A stretch of 64,000 bases of DNA from Terriglobales bacterium (GTDB lineage: Bacteria > Acidobacteriota > Terriglobia > Terriglobales > Acidobacteriaceae): contig DASRER010000020.1 of the NCBI GenBank assembly GCA_035651995.1, positions 124,001 through 188,000 on the forward strand. Reading direction: 5' to 3'. Of the stretch, positions 14,874 to 23,136 are shown in pieces (position 1 is the first letter of the stretch; each line of letters opens with the position of its first letter). The notes beneath the pieces were generated by a model. The model had not been told where the DNA came from. It ran no database searches and was given only the letters and a program-made list of their open reading frames with translations. The position numbers were made by a program, and so were the translations under genes.

Positions 14874-17245
14874 GCCGAGGCTCCTTTCTGGCCCTGCTCC
14901 AGCGCGGCGAGCACGCGGTCGGGCGTGAGCGGGATGACCGGCACGCGCACGCCGATGGCGTTCGCGACCGCGTTGCTGATGGCTGCGCCCGGCGAAACCA
15001 CCGGCGGCTCGCCCAGGCCGATGACGCCGCGCTCGTCGTAGATGCCGCCCGTCATCATGTGCACTTCCAGCGGCGGAATGTCGCCGATGCCCGCCAGCCG
15101 GTAGAACTCCATGTTGGGATTCAGCATGCGCCCGCTCAGCGGGTCCATGATCTTCTCCTCGTAGAGCGCGTAGCTGATGCCCATGATGAGCGCCCCGTAC
15201 ACCTGGCTCTCGGCCAGCTTCAGGTCAACCACCAGCCCGCAATCCTGCACCGCCACCATCTTGTTCACCTTGACGATGCCGGTTTCCACGTCGACGGAAA
15301 CGTCGGCCATCTGCACGCCGCCCACGTTGGAGTTGGTCAGGTCGGGCGTCAGGCCGGCCTTGTTCACGCCGCGCGCCGTGATCGGCATGGCGCCGATCTT
15401 CGAGCACGCCTCCTTCCACGTGAGCGAACGCTTGGGATCGGCAGCGACGCGGACCATGCCATCCACCGCTTCCAGTTCTTCCGGCTTGGCGTTGAGCGCG
15501 GGCGCCACCTTGGCGAAGAGCGCGTCGCGCGCGTCCACCGTGCCGCGCCGCGTGGAGGAGGTGACGCCGCCAATCGTGCTCGAGCCGCCCGACCCGCCCG
15601 ACTGCGGATACTGGTTGTCGCCGATGTCGAGCTTGATCTGGCTGAACGGGATGCCGAGCGTGTCGGCCGCGACCGCCAGGATGCAGGTGCGCGTGCCCGT
15701 GCCCAGGTCCTGCGTGGCCATCTTGATGTTGACCGTGCCGTCGGGATGGATGGCCACGTCGCAGTAGCTCTCGTGTCCGCGCCCGCCCCAGGTGTGGAGC
15801 GAGACGCCCAGGCCCTGCTTGATCGGACCGGCGGTCTTGTCGCCGCGCGGGTGCCAGCGCTTGGACCAGTTCATCATCCGGTCGGCGATGGGGAACTCGT
15901 CGCGGTAGTAGCGCGAACGCGGCCCGGTGAGCTCGATGTTCTTCAGCCAGAACTGCACCGGGTCCATGTTGAGCCTGGCGGCCAGATCGTCGAAGGCGCA
16001 GATCGTGATGACCGCCGCCTGCGGATGCGCCGGCGCGCGCCACGCGCGTGCCGGGCCAATGTTGTTCACCACGCCCGTCCACTGCTTGCGCTGGTTGGGG
16101 ACCGAGTCCGCCATCAGGTAGGGCAGCGGCGGAGAGCCGCCTCCGCCCGGTCCGCCCGAGCCCCAGCCGAACGAATCCCACGCGGTAATTCTGCCGTCTT
16201 TGTCGGCCGCAACTTTCACCTTGGCGTAGGCCGACGGGCGGCAGCCGGCGAACTCCAGCTCCTGGGCGCGGGTGAGCATGATCTTGACCGGCGCGCCGCC
16301 CGCTTTCTTGGAGAGCTGCGCCGCGGCCACGTCCCAGCGGTCGGCGCTGAACTTGCTGCCGAATCCGCCGCCCACGTGGTCCTGGTGCACGTGGATCTTG
16401 GAAGCTTCCATGTTGAGCGGCGCCGACATCTGCCCGGCGATGCCGTACACGCTCTGGGTGGAAATGTGAACGAACAGGTCCTTATCGTCGGTCCACTCCG
16501 CGGCCGAGCCGTGCGACTCCAGGCAGCAGTGCGCGATCACCGAGCTGCCGTAGAAACCTTCGCTCACCGCTGCGGCCTCGGCGAAGGCCTTCTCGACGTC
16601 GCCCTTGGTCGATGCCGCTGCCGGCTTGTACCACGAGGGCGCTTTTTTCTCCGCCGGCTTCTGCGGCGCGGCCTTCAGCGCGTCGATCACGCGCGCGTTC
16701 ACGCCCGCCTTCTGCAACGTGGAGAGGAAAGCTTCGGCCGGCTGGAAGCTGATGCCGCGCTGCGTTACCTGGGCAACGATCTGCCCGTCGGGCACCTGGT
16801 TCTGCAGCATGTCAATCACTTCACTCTGCGCGAAGGGGCTGGTGTCGGGCGCGATCTCGTGCGGCGGCTCCTGCGTGTCGATGACCAGCGCCGGCAGGAC
16901 CTCGTATTCCACCTTGATCAGCGGGAGCGCGTCGTGCGCCGCGCCTTCGCTGGTGGCGGCGACGGCCACCACCGGATCGCCGGCCCAGTTGATTTCGCGG
17001 CCCACCGGCGAGAGCACCTGCACTGCCTTCACCCCCGGCGCTTTCTCGGCCGCCGACGTATCGATCGCGGTCACCTTTGCGTGCGCATGCGGACATCCCA
17101 GCATCGCCCCGTAGAGCAGGCCCTTGGGGTTGTAGTCGTAGGTGTACTTCGCCCGCCCGGTGGACTTCACCGGCCCATCCACGCGCGAAATCCGCGTCCC
17201 GATGTACTTCCGCTTACTTGCAGGAGGCCATTGATAGTCGGGCAT
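14870..17245 (-). CDS. molybdenum hydroxylase molybdopterin-binding (L) subunit with inserted helical module
   Basis: 791 residues from ATG at 17245 (AAGGAGC site). The order of aldehyde oxidase/xanthine dehydrogenase blocks is normal: RVDGPVKSTGRAKYTYD at the N-terminus, VGGGFGSKF around residue 300, GGRGHESYCDVAIHPDG, and the catalytic Glu in GLGEPPVVSPG near the C-terminus. Residues ~141-212 are unusual: they replace the short linker normally found here with a helical module (QNQVPDGQIVAQVTQRGI, FLSTLQKAGVNARVID) followed by a Lys/Pro/Ala linker. Similar helical units appear in other acidobacterial proteins. The enzyme probably acts in the periplasm with its Tat-exported partner; the substrate is unknown. 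Confidence 0.92.
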   Translation of the reverse strand: MPDYQWPPASKRKYIGTRISRVDGPVKSTGRAKYTYDYNPKGLLYGAMLGCPHAHAKVTAIDTSAAEKAPGVKAVQVLSPVGREINWAGDPVVAVAATSEGAAHDALPLIKVEYEVLPALVIDTQEPPHEIAPDTSPFAQSEVIDMLQNQVPDGQIVAQVTQRGISFQPAEAFLSTLQKAGVNARVIDALKAAPQKPAEKKAPSWYKPAAASTKGDVEKAFAEAAAVSEGFYGSSVIAHCCLESHGSAAEWTDDKDLFVHISTQSVYGIAGQMSAPLNMEASKIHVHQDHVGGGFGSKFSADRWDVAAAQLSKKAGGAPVKIMLTRAQELEFAGCRPSAYAKVKVAADKDGRITAWDSFGWGSGGPGGGGSPPLPYLMADSVPNQRKQWTGVVNNIGPARAWRAPAHPQAAVITICAFDDLAARLNMDPVQFWLKNIELTGPRSRYYRDEFPIADRMMNWSKRWHPRGDKTAGPIKQGLGVSLHTWGGRGHESYCDVAIHPDGTVNIKMATQDLGTGTRTCILAVAADTLGIPFSQIKLDIGDNQYPQSGGSGGSSTIGGVTSSTRRGTVDARDALFAKVAPALNAKPEELEAVDGMVRVAADPKRSLTWKEACSKIGAMPITARGVNKAGLTPDLTNSNVGGVQMADVSVDVETGIVKVNKMVAVQDCGLVVDLKLAESQVYGALIMGISYALYEEKIMDPLSGRMLNPNMEFYRLAGIGDIPPLEVHMMTGGIYDERGVIGLGEPPVVSPGAAISNAVANAIGVRVPVIPLTPDRVLAALEQGQKGASA

Positions 17246-17269
17246 GAATTGCTCCTTAAGAACTTGAGG

Positions 17270-17371
17270 CCGTTTGTGATCGGCTATTTGTTATCGGCCA
17301 TTTGTGATTTGCTATGGAGGACCGCAGTTTTGACTTCGAAGAACAAATAACAAATCACAAACAGCAAATCC
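17270..17371. repeat. intergenic inverted word repeat (TTTGTGATTT / AAATCACAAA)
   Basis: The spacer between the S and L subunit genes is built of (G)CTATTTGT/TTATCGGCCATTTGTGATTTGC words on the left and ACAAATAACAAATCACAAACAGC-type words on the right (split here as they are longer). TTTGTGATTT (17301-17310) pairs exactly with AAATCACAAA (17352-17361). Confidence 0.65.
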
Positions 17372-17995
17372 CTAGTCTGCCGCGCTCGCCCTTCGCGTTG
17401 CGCCGGCCGTCACTACTTCCTGAATGCCGTGATAGGTGCCGCAGCGGCAGAAATTGCCGCCCAGCCCGCGCGCCACCTGGTCGGGCGTGGCGCTGGGATG
17501 CGTGTCCAGGAACGCCTTGGTCGCCACCACGAATCCGGGCGTGCAGAAGCCGCACTGCTGCGCGTCGTGGTCAACGAATGCGGCCTGCACGGCGTGCAGC
17601 TGGCCGCCCACCATGAGGCCCTCGGCGGTCACGATGTTCTTCCCTTGCGCCTCGATGGCGAGCACGCTGCACGAGTACACCGGCTTGCCGTCCATCAACA
17701 CGGTGCACGCCCCGCAGGCGCCGCGGTCGCACACGCGCTTGGGCCCGGTCACGTCAAACTGCTGGCGCATGGCGTCGAGCAGCGTGGTGCGCGTCTCCAC
17801 CTGGCCGGTGAGCTTCTTGCCGTTCACGGTGAGCGCGATGGGAACGGCGCCCGGGCCGTGCAGCTCCACTTCCTGGCCGGCAACTTCCACCACCGTGGGC
17901 CCAACCACCATGGGCACCGAGACGGTGATGCCGGAAATTTTCAGGAATTCGCGGCGCGATACGCCGGCGGGTTCGTCGACAGGCTTGCGGGGCAT
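17372..17995 (-). CDS. Tat-exported 2Fe-2S (S) subunit of molybdenum hydroxylase
   Basis: 207 residues from ATG at 17995, preceded by GGGAGG at 7 bases. An N-terminal twin-arginine signal (SRREFLKISGITVSVPMV) indicates export in folded form; Tat signals on this subunit are typical of periplasmic PaoABC-type aldehyde oxidoreductases. The plant-type cluster motif CDRGACGACTVLMDG and the second cluster CGFCTPGF with CRCG are complete. It heads the operon S-L-M-small Cys-rich protein, so the whole enzyme is probably periplasmic and detoxifies or uses aldehydes or N-heterocycles. E. coli order is S-M-L, different from here. Confidence 0.93.
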   Translation of the reverse strand: MPRKPVDEPAGVSRREFLKISGITVSVPMVVGPTVVEVAGQEVELHGPGAVPIALTVNGKKLTGQVETRTTLLDAMRQQFDVTGPKRVCDRGACGACTVLMDGKPVYSCSVLAIEAQGKNIVTAEGLMVGGQLHAVQAAFVDHDAQQCGFCTPGFVVATKAFLDTHPSATPDQVARGLGGNFCRCGTYHGIQEVVTAGATRRASAAD

Positions 17996-18091
17996 GAGAT
18001 CGCCTCCCAGGAAAGCCCGCCAGTATAACTCTCGCCCGCGAGTGGCATGCAACGCGGTTCCGCAGGATGAAACTGCGACGTTCAGCGAGCG

Positions 18092-18181
18092 GCACTCAGC
18101 ATTCAGCGTGCAGCGCCCGCAAGGCTTCAGCGAAATCGCGCACTTTTAGTCACGGACGTGCGGGGGCTGAATGCTGAGTGC
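18092..18181. repeat. 16-bp exact inverted repeat in spacer after the selenoprotein gene
   Basis: GCACTCAGCATTCAGC (18092-18107) and GCTGAATGCTGAGTGC (18166-18181) are exact inverted copies separated by 58 bases. Extra CAGCG words lie between them. The same word (CACTCAGCGCTCAGC) recurs at 43926-43955. Confidence 0.75.
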
Positions 18182-18187
18182 TGCGTG

Positions 18188-19588
18188 CTAAAACGGGGCC
18201 AACTGCCCCGTGGTGGGCTCGGCTCAGCAGTACCAGGGCTCGTTGAGATAAGGAATGGTGGCGCGCGCGGGCAGATGGAACGAGGGAAGTTGCGCCGCGG
18301 CGCCGGCCTTCTCCCCCGCGCGCCAGACTCGCTCCCAGACTTTTTCGAAAATGGCGGCGCGCGAGTCGCCCGCCCGCGAGCGCTCTTCCACGAGCCGTTC
18401 GATTTGGCGTTGCAGCGCGTCCACGCGCGCGTCGGGATTCGCCCACCGATAACACAGCGCCTGCTGGTCAAATTCGCCGATGATGCTCTGGACCTCCGCC
18501 AATTCCAGCAGGCGCGATCCAGCCGGGATCAGCAGGCGAATCGTCCACTGCACCGGCGCGACGCTTTCCACCAGGCCGAGTTCGGCGATGGCGCGCAGCA
18601 TCTCGCCATAGCTATCCAGCGTGGTCCAGGGCGTGAAGGCGACGACCGTGGGCGCGAGCGGCAGGCCGGCAGATCGCATGGTTTCCACCAGCCGATAGAA
18701 GTCGGCCCGCGTGTGCCCCTTGTCGAGCAGCGTGAGCACGCGGTCGTCCACCGACTCGATGGCCGATGTCACGAATGCGCATCCGGTGCGGCGCAGCGTG
18801 GCAAGCAGGTCGGCGTGTTTGAGCAGGTGCTCGGCCTTGATCGTCACGTCGTAGCTGAGCGCGGGAAACTCACGGTGCAGCGCCTCGACCAGCTCGATCG
18901 AGTGCGTGGGCCCGTTGAAGAAGTCGGGGTCTCCGAAGGTGATGTGCTCGGCGCCGGCGGCCACCTGCTGGCGAATGTCGGCCAGCACCACGTCGCGCTG
19001 CACCACGCGAAACGCGCCTTCATACACCGGCACGATCGGGCAATGCCGGCACAGGTGCTTGCAGCCGCGCGTGGCCTCGGTGTATCCGGTCACGCGCTCG
19101 GCGCCGTCAGGCATGAGCAGGCGCGCGTACTTGCGCAGCGGCGGAAGCCCGGCGCGATCAGGAACAACAAACTGCTGCTTCACGAGCGAGAGCCGCGGGA
19201 CGCGGGGCTGCGGCGGGATTTGCCCCGCCAGGCGCCGCGCCAGCATCCGCAGGCCCGTCTCGAACTCGCCGCCGATCACGTTCTTCACGCCCAGGCCGCG
19301 CAGCAGGTCCCAGTTCAGCGGCGCATAAAGCCCATAGGCGCACAGGTGCGCCGCCGGATTCAGCTCGCGGACCTTCCTGATGGCGCGCACGGCGATGCGC
19401 GTGGCCGTGTGCATGGGAAGGTAGAAAGCGATCAGATCGGCGGCGCGGACTGCGTCTTCATCGAGGGGTGACTGCGAGAGGTCAAGGAGCGCAACCTGGA
19501 ACCCTGCGCCGCGCAGCCATGCCGCCGGCGACGCCAATCCGAACGGCTGGCGGCCCATTTCGTAGGCGGAGATAAGCAGGACGTTCAC
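18188..19588 (-). CDS. CUAEP-tail radical SAM selenoprotein with B12-binding-like N-terminal domain
   Basis: 466 residues if the TGA at 18224-18226 is read as selenocysteine. Start is GTG at 19588 (MNVLLISAYEMGRQPFG); further upstream is repeat sequence. Residues ~1-130 resemble a cobalamin-binding-type Rossmann domain (NVLLISAYE, ADLIAFYLPMH). Residues 176-183 give the radical SAM cluster motif CKHLCRHC, followed by ITFGDPDFFNG. The frame ends EPWYC, then TGA, then AEPTTGQLAPF and TAG at 18188-18190. EPWYC-U-AEP is the known tail of the CUAEP/CCAEP radical SAM family, as I recall it. A hairpin after the TGA fits a bacterial SECIS. Substrate unknown. YggX lies upstream. Confidence 0.85.
18193..18226 (-). 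promoter_or_regulatory. SECIS-like hairpin after in-frame TGA
   Basis: Read on the minus strand, twelve bases after TGA comes ACGGGGC, loop AGTTG, then GCCCCGT, a perfect 7-bp stem. Counting the U of UGA as 1, the loop is at positions 23-27, close to the apical loop of the E. coli fdhF SECIS, and it contains the G-U expected for SelB recognition. The hairpin lies within the extended reading frame. Confidence 0.7.
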
Positions 19589-19592
19589 GATT

Positions 19593-19684
19593 GCCGAATT
19601 GCCGAAGTGCGGAACTGCCGAATTGCAAATCGTGCGGAGGGAGTTGCCAGTTCGGCAGTTCGGCAAGGTCGCAGTTCGGCAAAA
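19593..19684. repeat. intergenic inverted word repeat (TTGCCGAA / TTCGGCAA)
   Basis: GAACTGCCGAA (19612-19622) pairs exactly with TTCGGCAGTTC (19651-19661), with several more GCCGAATT and CAGTTCGGCA words around. The spacer lies between yggX and the selenoprotein gene. The same word type is found at 25081-25175. Confidence 0.7.
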
Positions 19685-19966
19685 CTATTGTTTCGTCTGC
19701 GGCGGCACGTATCCGGGCGGCAGTTGCGCGCCTTCGCCGAAAAAGTACTGCTCCATCTGCTGCAGAATGATCTCCTGGGCCTCTCGCGTCGCCGGGTTCA
19801 GGCGGTATTCGTTCATGATCATCTTCAGGTGCTCCAGCCACATCTTCCACGCGTCGGCGGAGACGTTCTCGTAGACCCGCTGGCCGAGTTCGCTGTCGAA
19901 CGGCGGCTCGTCCAGCCCCGGCATCTCCTTGCCGAACTTCACGCATTGCACCATGCGCTGCGACAT
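19685..19966 (-). CDS. yggX: Fe(2+)-trafficking protein YggX
   Basis: 93 residues from ATG at 19966 ([19 protein letters not shown]), with GGGGAGG just upstream; a GTG at 19978 is an alternative. The family features are present: the single conserved Cys near the N-terminus, [20 protein letters not shown] and the helix [10 protein letters not shown]. YggX helps protect and supply Fe-S clusters under oxidative stress in the cytoplasm. It precedes a radical SAM selenoprotein gene on the same strand, which needs a 4Fe-4S cluster, but the repeat spacer between them makes an operon uncertain. The C-terminus ([13 protein letters not shown]) is a Pro-rich extension. Confidence 0.92.
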   Translation of the reverse strand: MSQRMVQCVKFGKEMPGLDEPPFDSELGQRVYENVSADAWKMWLEHLKMIMNEYRLNPATREAQEIILQQMEQYFFGEGAQLPPGYVPPQTKQ

Positions 19967-20102
19967 AATCCTCCCCACCTTTATGGTACTACCTCGCGAG
20001 ATTGCCCGGCTCCGGCGAAGGAAAAGCTAAAAGGAAAGAGGAAAACCGGCTCGCGCTCTTTTTTGCCTTTTTTCCTTTTGCCTTCTTCCTTTTGCCTTTC
20101 TT

Positions 20103-20807
20103 CTACGCCTCGTGCTTCGACGGCTCCGGCTTCTTCCTCGGCACGTCGAGGCCGGTGATGCGCAGCCCGGCGAAGTGCGACTTGTGCCGCACATTGAGCG
20201 TGATGAGCAGCGCCGTAATCTGCTCCACGATGCGCGCGTTCTCCAGTTTGCCGCCGTCGAGAGCGCGCACCCCGGGAATCAGCGCCGCCAGCTCGGACGC
20301 GACCCGGCGGGCCGCATCGTCGTCGGAGCACACGATCACGTCGCACTCCACATCACCTTCGCCCGAGAGCAGCTCCGCGCCCACGTTCTGGAACGCCGCC
20401 GCTACGTGCACGCCCTTGGGCGCGAGCTCGGCAGCCTGCTGCGCCGCCGATCCCTGCCATACGCCCAGCACGCGCGAGGCGCGCCCGCCCACGGTCGAGG
20501 CCAGCGGAACCGTGGCGTCGATGAGCACCGCGCCCGCGCGGAAGTGCGGCTTGAGCTGCTTGAGCGTGTCGGCCTGCGCGGTGAACGGCACCGCGAGCAC
20601 CACCACGTCGGCCGCGGCGACGGCCGCGTCATTGGCCATGCCGCGGACGGGCCTGCCTGCGCGTTCCGAGATTGTTTTCGCCGCCTGCTCGGCGCGGCTC
20701 GCGTCGCGCGAGCCGATGATCACGTCCTGACCGGCGCGCGCCCAGCGCAGCGCCAGCCCGGAGCCTTCAGGGCCGGTCCCGCCCACCACCGCGATGATGC
20801 GGCTCAA
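20103..20807 (-). CDS. npdG: NADPH-dependent F420 reductase (F420H2:NADP+ oxidoreductase)
   Basis: 234 residues. The N-terminal dinucleotide motif VVGGTGPEGSGLALRWA and IIGSRD match the Fno/NpdG family, which moves hydride between NADP(H) and coenzyme F420; LAVPF and FQNVGAELLSG are further family blocks. The start ATG overlaps the stop of cofH by 4 bases, so both are translationally coupled, which supports an F420-specific role rather than a generic oxidoreductase. It would supply reduced F420 to LLM-type enzymes such as the one at the left edge of the window. Downstream is a CT/AG-rich word-repeat spacer (20018-20101). Confidence 0.92.
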   Translation of the reverse strand: MSRIIAVVGGTGPEGSGLALRWARAGQDVIIGSRDASRAEQAAKTISERAGRPVRGMANDAAVAAADVVVLAVPFTAQADTLKQLKPHFRAGAVLIDATVPLASTVGGRASRVLGVWQGSAAQQAAELAPKGVHVAAAFQNVGAELLSGEGDVECDVIVCSDDDAARRVASELAALIPGVRALDGGKLENARIVEQITALLITLNVRHKSHFAGLRITGLDVPRKKPEPSKHEA

Positions 20808-22096
20808 CGGGAGGCCTCCGCGATGGTGACCAGCGGGCCCGCATGCGCGGAGGCCGTACCCGCGACCGCAGGACGCGCGAGCGCGCCGCTGCAGGCCTCG
20901 GGCCGAAGCTCGAAATTCATTTTCGTATAGGTGGTGTTGCGTTCAGCCGGCACCCGTCCCAGTTCGCGGATGCGCTGGTGAAATTCCTCCGCGCCGAGAT
21001 ACTGTCCCGAGGTCGCGCCCGCCAGGCGCGAGATGTTTTCGTCCATCAGCGTCCCGCCATAATCGTTCGCGCCGGCCTGGAGGCACATCTGCGACACCTC
21101 CCGGCTCAGCTTCACCCACGATACTTGCACATTGTTGATGCTGCCCGCCAGCAGGACGCGCGCCAGCGCATGGATCTTCAAATGCTCGTCGAGCGTCGGC
21201 CCGGGCCGCGCCAGTCCCTTCAGGTAGAGGTCGGTGTGCTGGTGGACGAACCCGAGCGGCACAAACTCGGTGAAGCCACCGGTCTCCGACTGCATTGCGC
21301 GGAAGAGCAGCAACTGGTCCACCCAGTGCTCCGGCTCCTCGACGTGGCCGTACATCAGCGTGGACGTGGTGCGAATGCCGCAGCGGTGCGCGGTGGTAAT
21401 CACCTCGCGCCAGCGCGCCGAAGAGAGCTTGTTGCGCGAGAGGATGGCGCGCACGCCGTCGTCCAGGATCTCGGCCGCGGTGCCGGGCATGGTGTCGAGG
21501 CCGGCCTCGCGCAGCATGCGCAGGTAATCGGCCAGCGGCATGCCGGTGAGCTCCACGCCGTACACCGTTTCCATGGGAGAGAAGGCGTGGGTGTGCATGT
21601 CGGGCACGGCCTGCTTCACCGCCCGCAAAATATCGCGATAGTAATAAGGATGCAGGCCGCGCGGCAGCCCGCCCTGGATGCAGACCTCGGTGGCGCCGCG
21701 CTCGCGGGCTTCGACGGTGCGGCGCGCGACCTCGTCGAGCGGCATGAAATAGCGGTCGTCATCGTGCGGCCCGCGGCTGAAGGCGCAGAAGCGGCAGCCA
21801 ACGAAGCAGACGTTCGTGAAATTGATGTTGCGGTTCACCACGTAGGTGACCACGTCGCCGGCCAGCTCGCGGCGCAGTTCGTTGCCGGCGACCAGCAGGC
21901 CCGCCAGATCGTCCGATTCCGAGTTCGCCAGCAGCAGGCACTCATCGCGCGTGAGGGCGGCCCCGTCGCGGCGCTCGAGGGCTGTCTCCAGGGCGCGCCG
22001 GACGCGAGGCGAGACGCGCGGCGCAGCGTCCGCCCAGCTCATGTGCGGAAACTCGGCGATGTGCTGGGACGTGAGTGTGCTGATGTGCGCTTTCAT
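20804..22096 (-). CDS. cofH: FO synthase subunit CofH (5-amino-6-(D-ribitylamino)uracil-L-tyrosine 4-hydroxyphenyl transferase)
   Basis: 430 residues from ATG at 22096; MSWADAAPRV at 22042 is an alternative, neither with a strong ribosome site. The radical SAM cluster is C97-x3-C101-x2-C104 in NVCFVGCRFCAF. EVCIQGGLPRGLHPYYY, HAFSPMETVYG, GIRTTSTLMYGHVE and VSWVKLS are CofH blocks. The enzyme joins tyrosine-derived 4-hydroxybenzyl to the ribityl-uracil precursor of the deazaflavin FO. CofG, the partner subunit, is not in the window. It overlaps npdG and is 101 bases from cofE, forming an F420 operon. Confidence 0.93.
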   Translation of the reverse strand: MKAHISTLTSQHIAEFPHMSWADAAPRVSPRVRRALETALERRDGAALTRDECLLLANSESDDLAGLLVAGNELRRELAGDVVTYVVNRNINFTNVCFVGCRFCAFSRGPHDDDRYFMPLDEVARRTVEARERGATEVCIQGGLPRGLHPYYYRDILRAVKQAVPDMHTHAFSPMETVYGVELTGMPLADYLRMLREAGLDTMPGTAAEILDDGVRAILSRNKLSSARWREVITTAHRCGIRTTSTLMYGHVEEPEHWVDQLLLFRAMQSETGGFTEFVPLGFVHQHTDLYLKGLARPGPTLDEHLKIHALARVLLAGSINNVQVSWVKLSREVSQMCLQAGANDYGGTLMDENISRLAGATSGQYLGAEEFHQRIRELGRVPAERNTTYTKMNFELRPEACSGALARPAVAGTASAHAGPLVTIAEASR

Positions 22097-22197
22097 CGAA
22101 AAAGCAAATCGTTCACCGCAAAGTCGCCGGGACCGCGGAGACTCTTTCTTGATTTTCCTCTGCGTCCTCTGCGGCTCTGCGGTGGAGCTTTTTTGCG

Positions 22198-22947
22198 TTA
22201 CCGGAACAAGTCCCGCTCCCGCTTCCGCAGCAGCCGGCGCGCGGTGTCGCTCCCGCGCTCGTACCGGAAACCTCGAATGATACACGCCGGCGCGCGCTCC
22301 AGCTTGCCGCAGGCGAGCCCCGCCAGCGCCGCCAGCTCATCCGCCACGGCCTCGGCGGTGGCGTGCAGGGTGTAGCCGTGCGGATCGCGGCGTCCGCGAT
22401 AGTCGGCCAGCACGCGCATCCCCGCCGAACCGAGCGCGGCTTCGGCCAGGCCTTCGCGCCAGGGCCGGCCAAAGCTGTCGGCAATGATGACCGGCACGTG
22501 CACGCCCAGCCTCTGCTTCAGACTCAGATGCAGCCGCCGCGCCGAGCGGTCCGGATCAACGGGCAGCAGCACCGCCGTGTGGCCGCCATCGACGTTGGAG
22601 AGGTCCACGCCGCTGTTGGCGCACACAAATCCGTGGCGCGTCTCGGTAATCAGCACGCCCTTCTTCATCCGCACCACGCGGCGCGCCTCGCGCAGCGCCA
22701 GTTCCGCCAGGCGCGCGTCGCGCTGCCAGCGATTGGCCCAGCGCCGCGCGCGCGCTGATGGCGTGACCGAATCCAGGCGAACCGTGCGGCCCTCCGCTTT
22801 GGCCACGATCTTGTGCTTCACCACGAGAATGTCGCCCGCGCGCAGCGGGTGCTTACGCGTGGCGCCGAGGATCAGGTCGGCGAGCGAATCGCCGGCGCGG
22901 ACCTCAGGAATCCCGGTCAGGGCCCAGCAGGTGATGGACGACTTCAT
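22198..22947 (-). CDS. cofE: F420-0:gamma-glutamyl ligase
   Basis: 249 residues from ATG at 22947 (MKSSITCWALTGIPEV). Typical CofE blocks are GDSLADLILG, DILVVKHKIVAKAEGR, NSGVDLSNV and IIADSFGRPWREG. The enzyme adds glutamate residues to F420-0 using GTP. A TATCCT box lies 8 bases before the ATG with no ribosome site, suggesting a leaderless mRNA. The C-terminus is extended by an Arg-rich tail (TARRLLRKRERDLFR). It heads the cofE-cofH-npdG series; the FbiB-type C-terminal reductase domain found in actinobacteria is absent. Confidence 0.92.
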   Translation of the reverse strand: MKSSITCWALTGIPEVRAGDSLADLILGATRKHPLRAGDILVVKHKIVAKAEGRTVRLDSVTPSARARRWANRWQRDARLAELALREARRVVRMKKGVLITETRHGFVCANSGVDLSNVDGGHTAVLLPVDPDRSARRLHLSLKQRLGVHVPVIIADSFGRPWREGLAEAALGSAGMRVLADYRGRRDPHGYTLHATAEAVADELAALAGLACGKLERAPACIIRGFRYERGSDTARRLLRKRERDLFR

Positions 22948-23136
22948 GCGGCAACAGGATACGTGAATTGCTGCGGCGTCCGCCCGCGGCGCATGTGAAA
23001 GCGATCCCCGGCGCGAGGAACTCTCAAATGGCCCGCTGGGCGGGCGATTGGGATGAACGGCGCCCGGTCGCCGGCACGCCTTTTGAGCAAACACCTGCGC
23101 AGGCGTTGACATCGGAATACACACAGGGACCATCCC

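Noticed and set aside
15059-17350. 763-codon open frame on the plus strand
   Set aside because: It is the antisense shadow of the molybdenum hydroxylase large subunit; its product is His/Arg/Val-rich without any domain.
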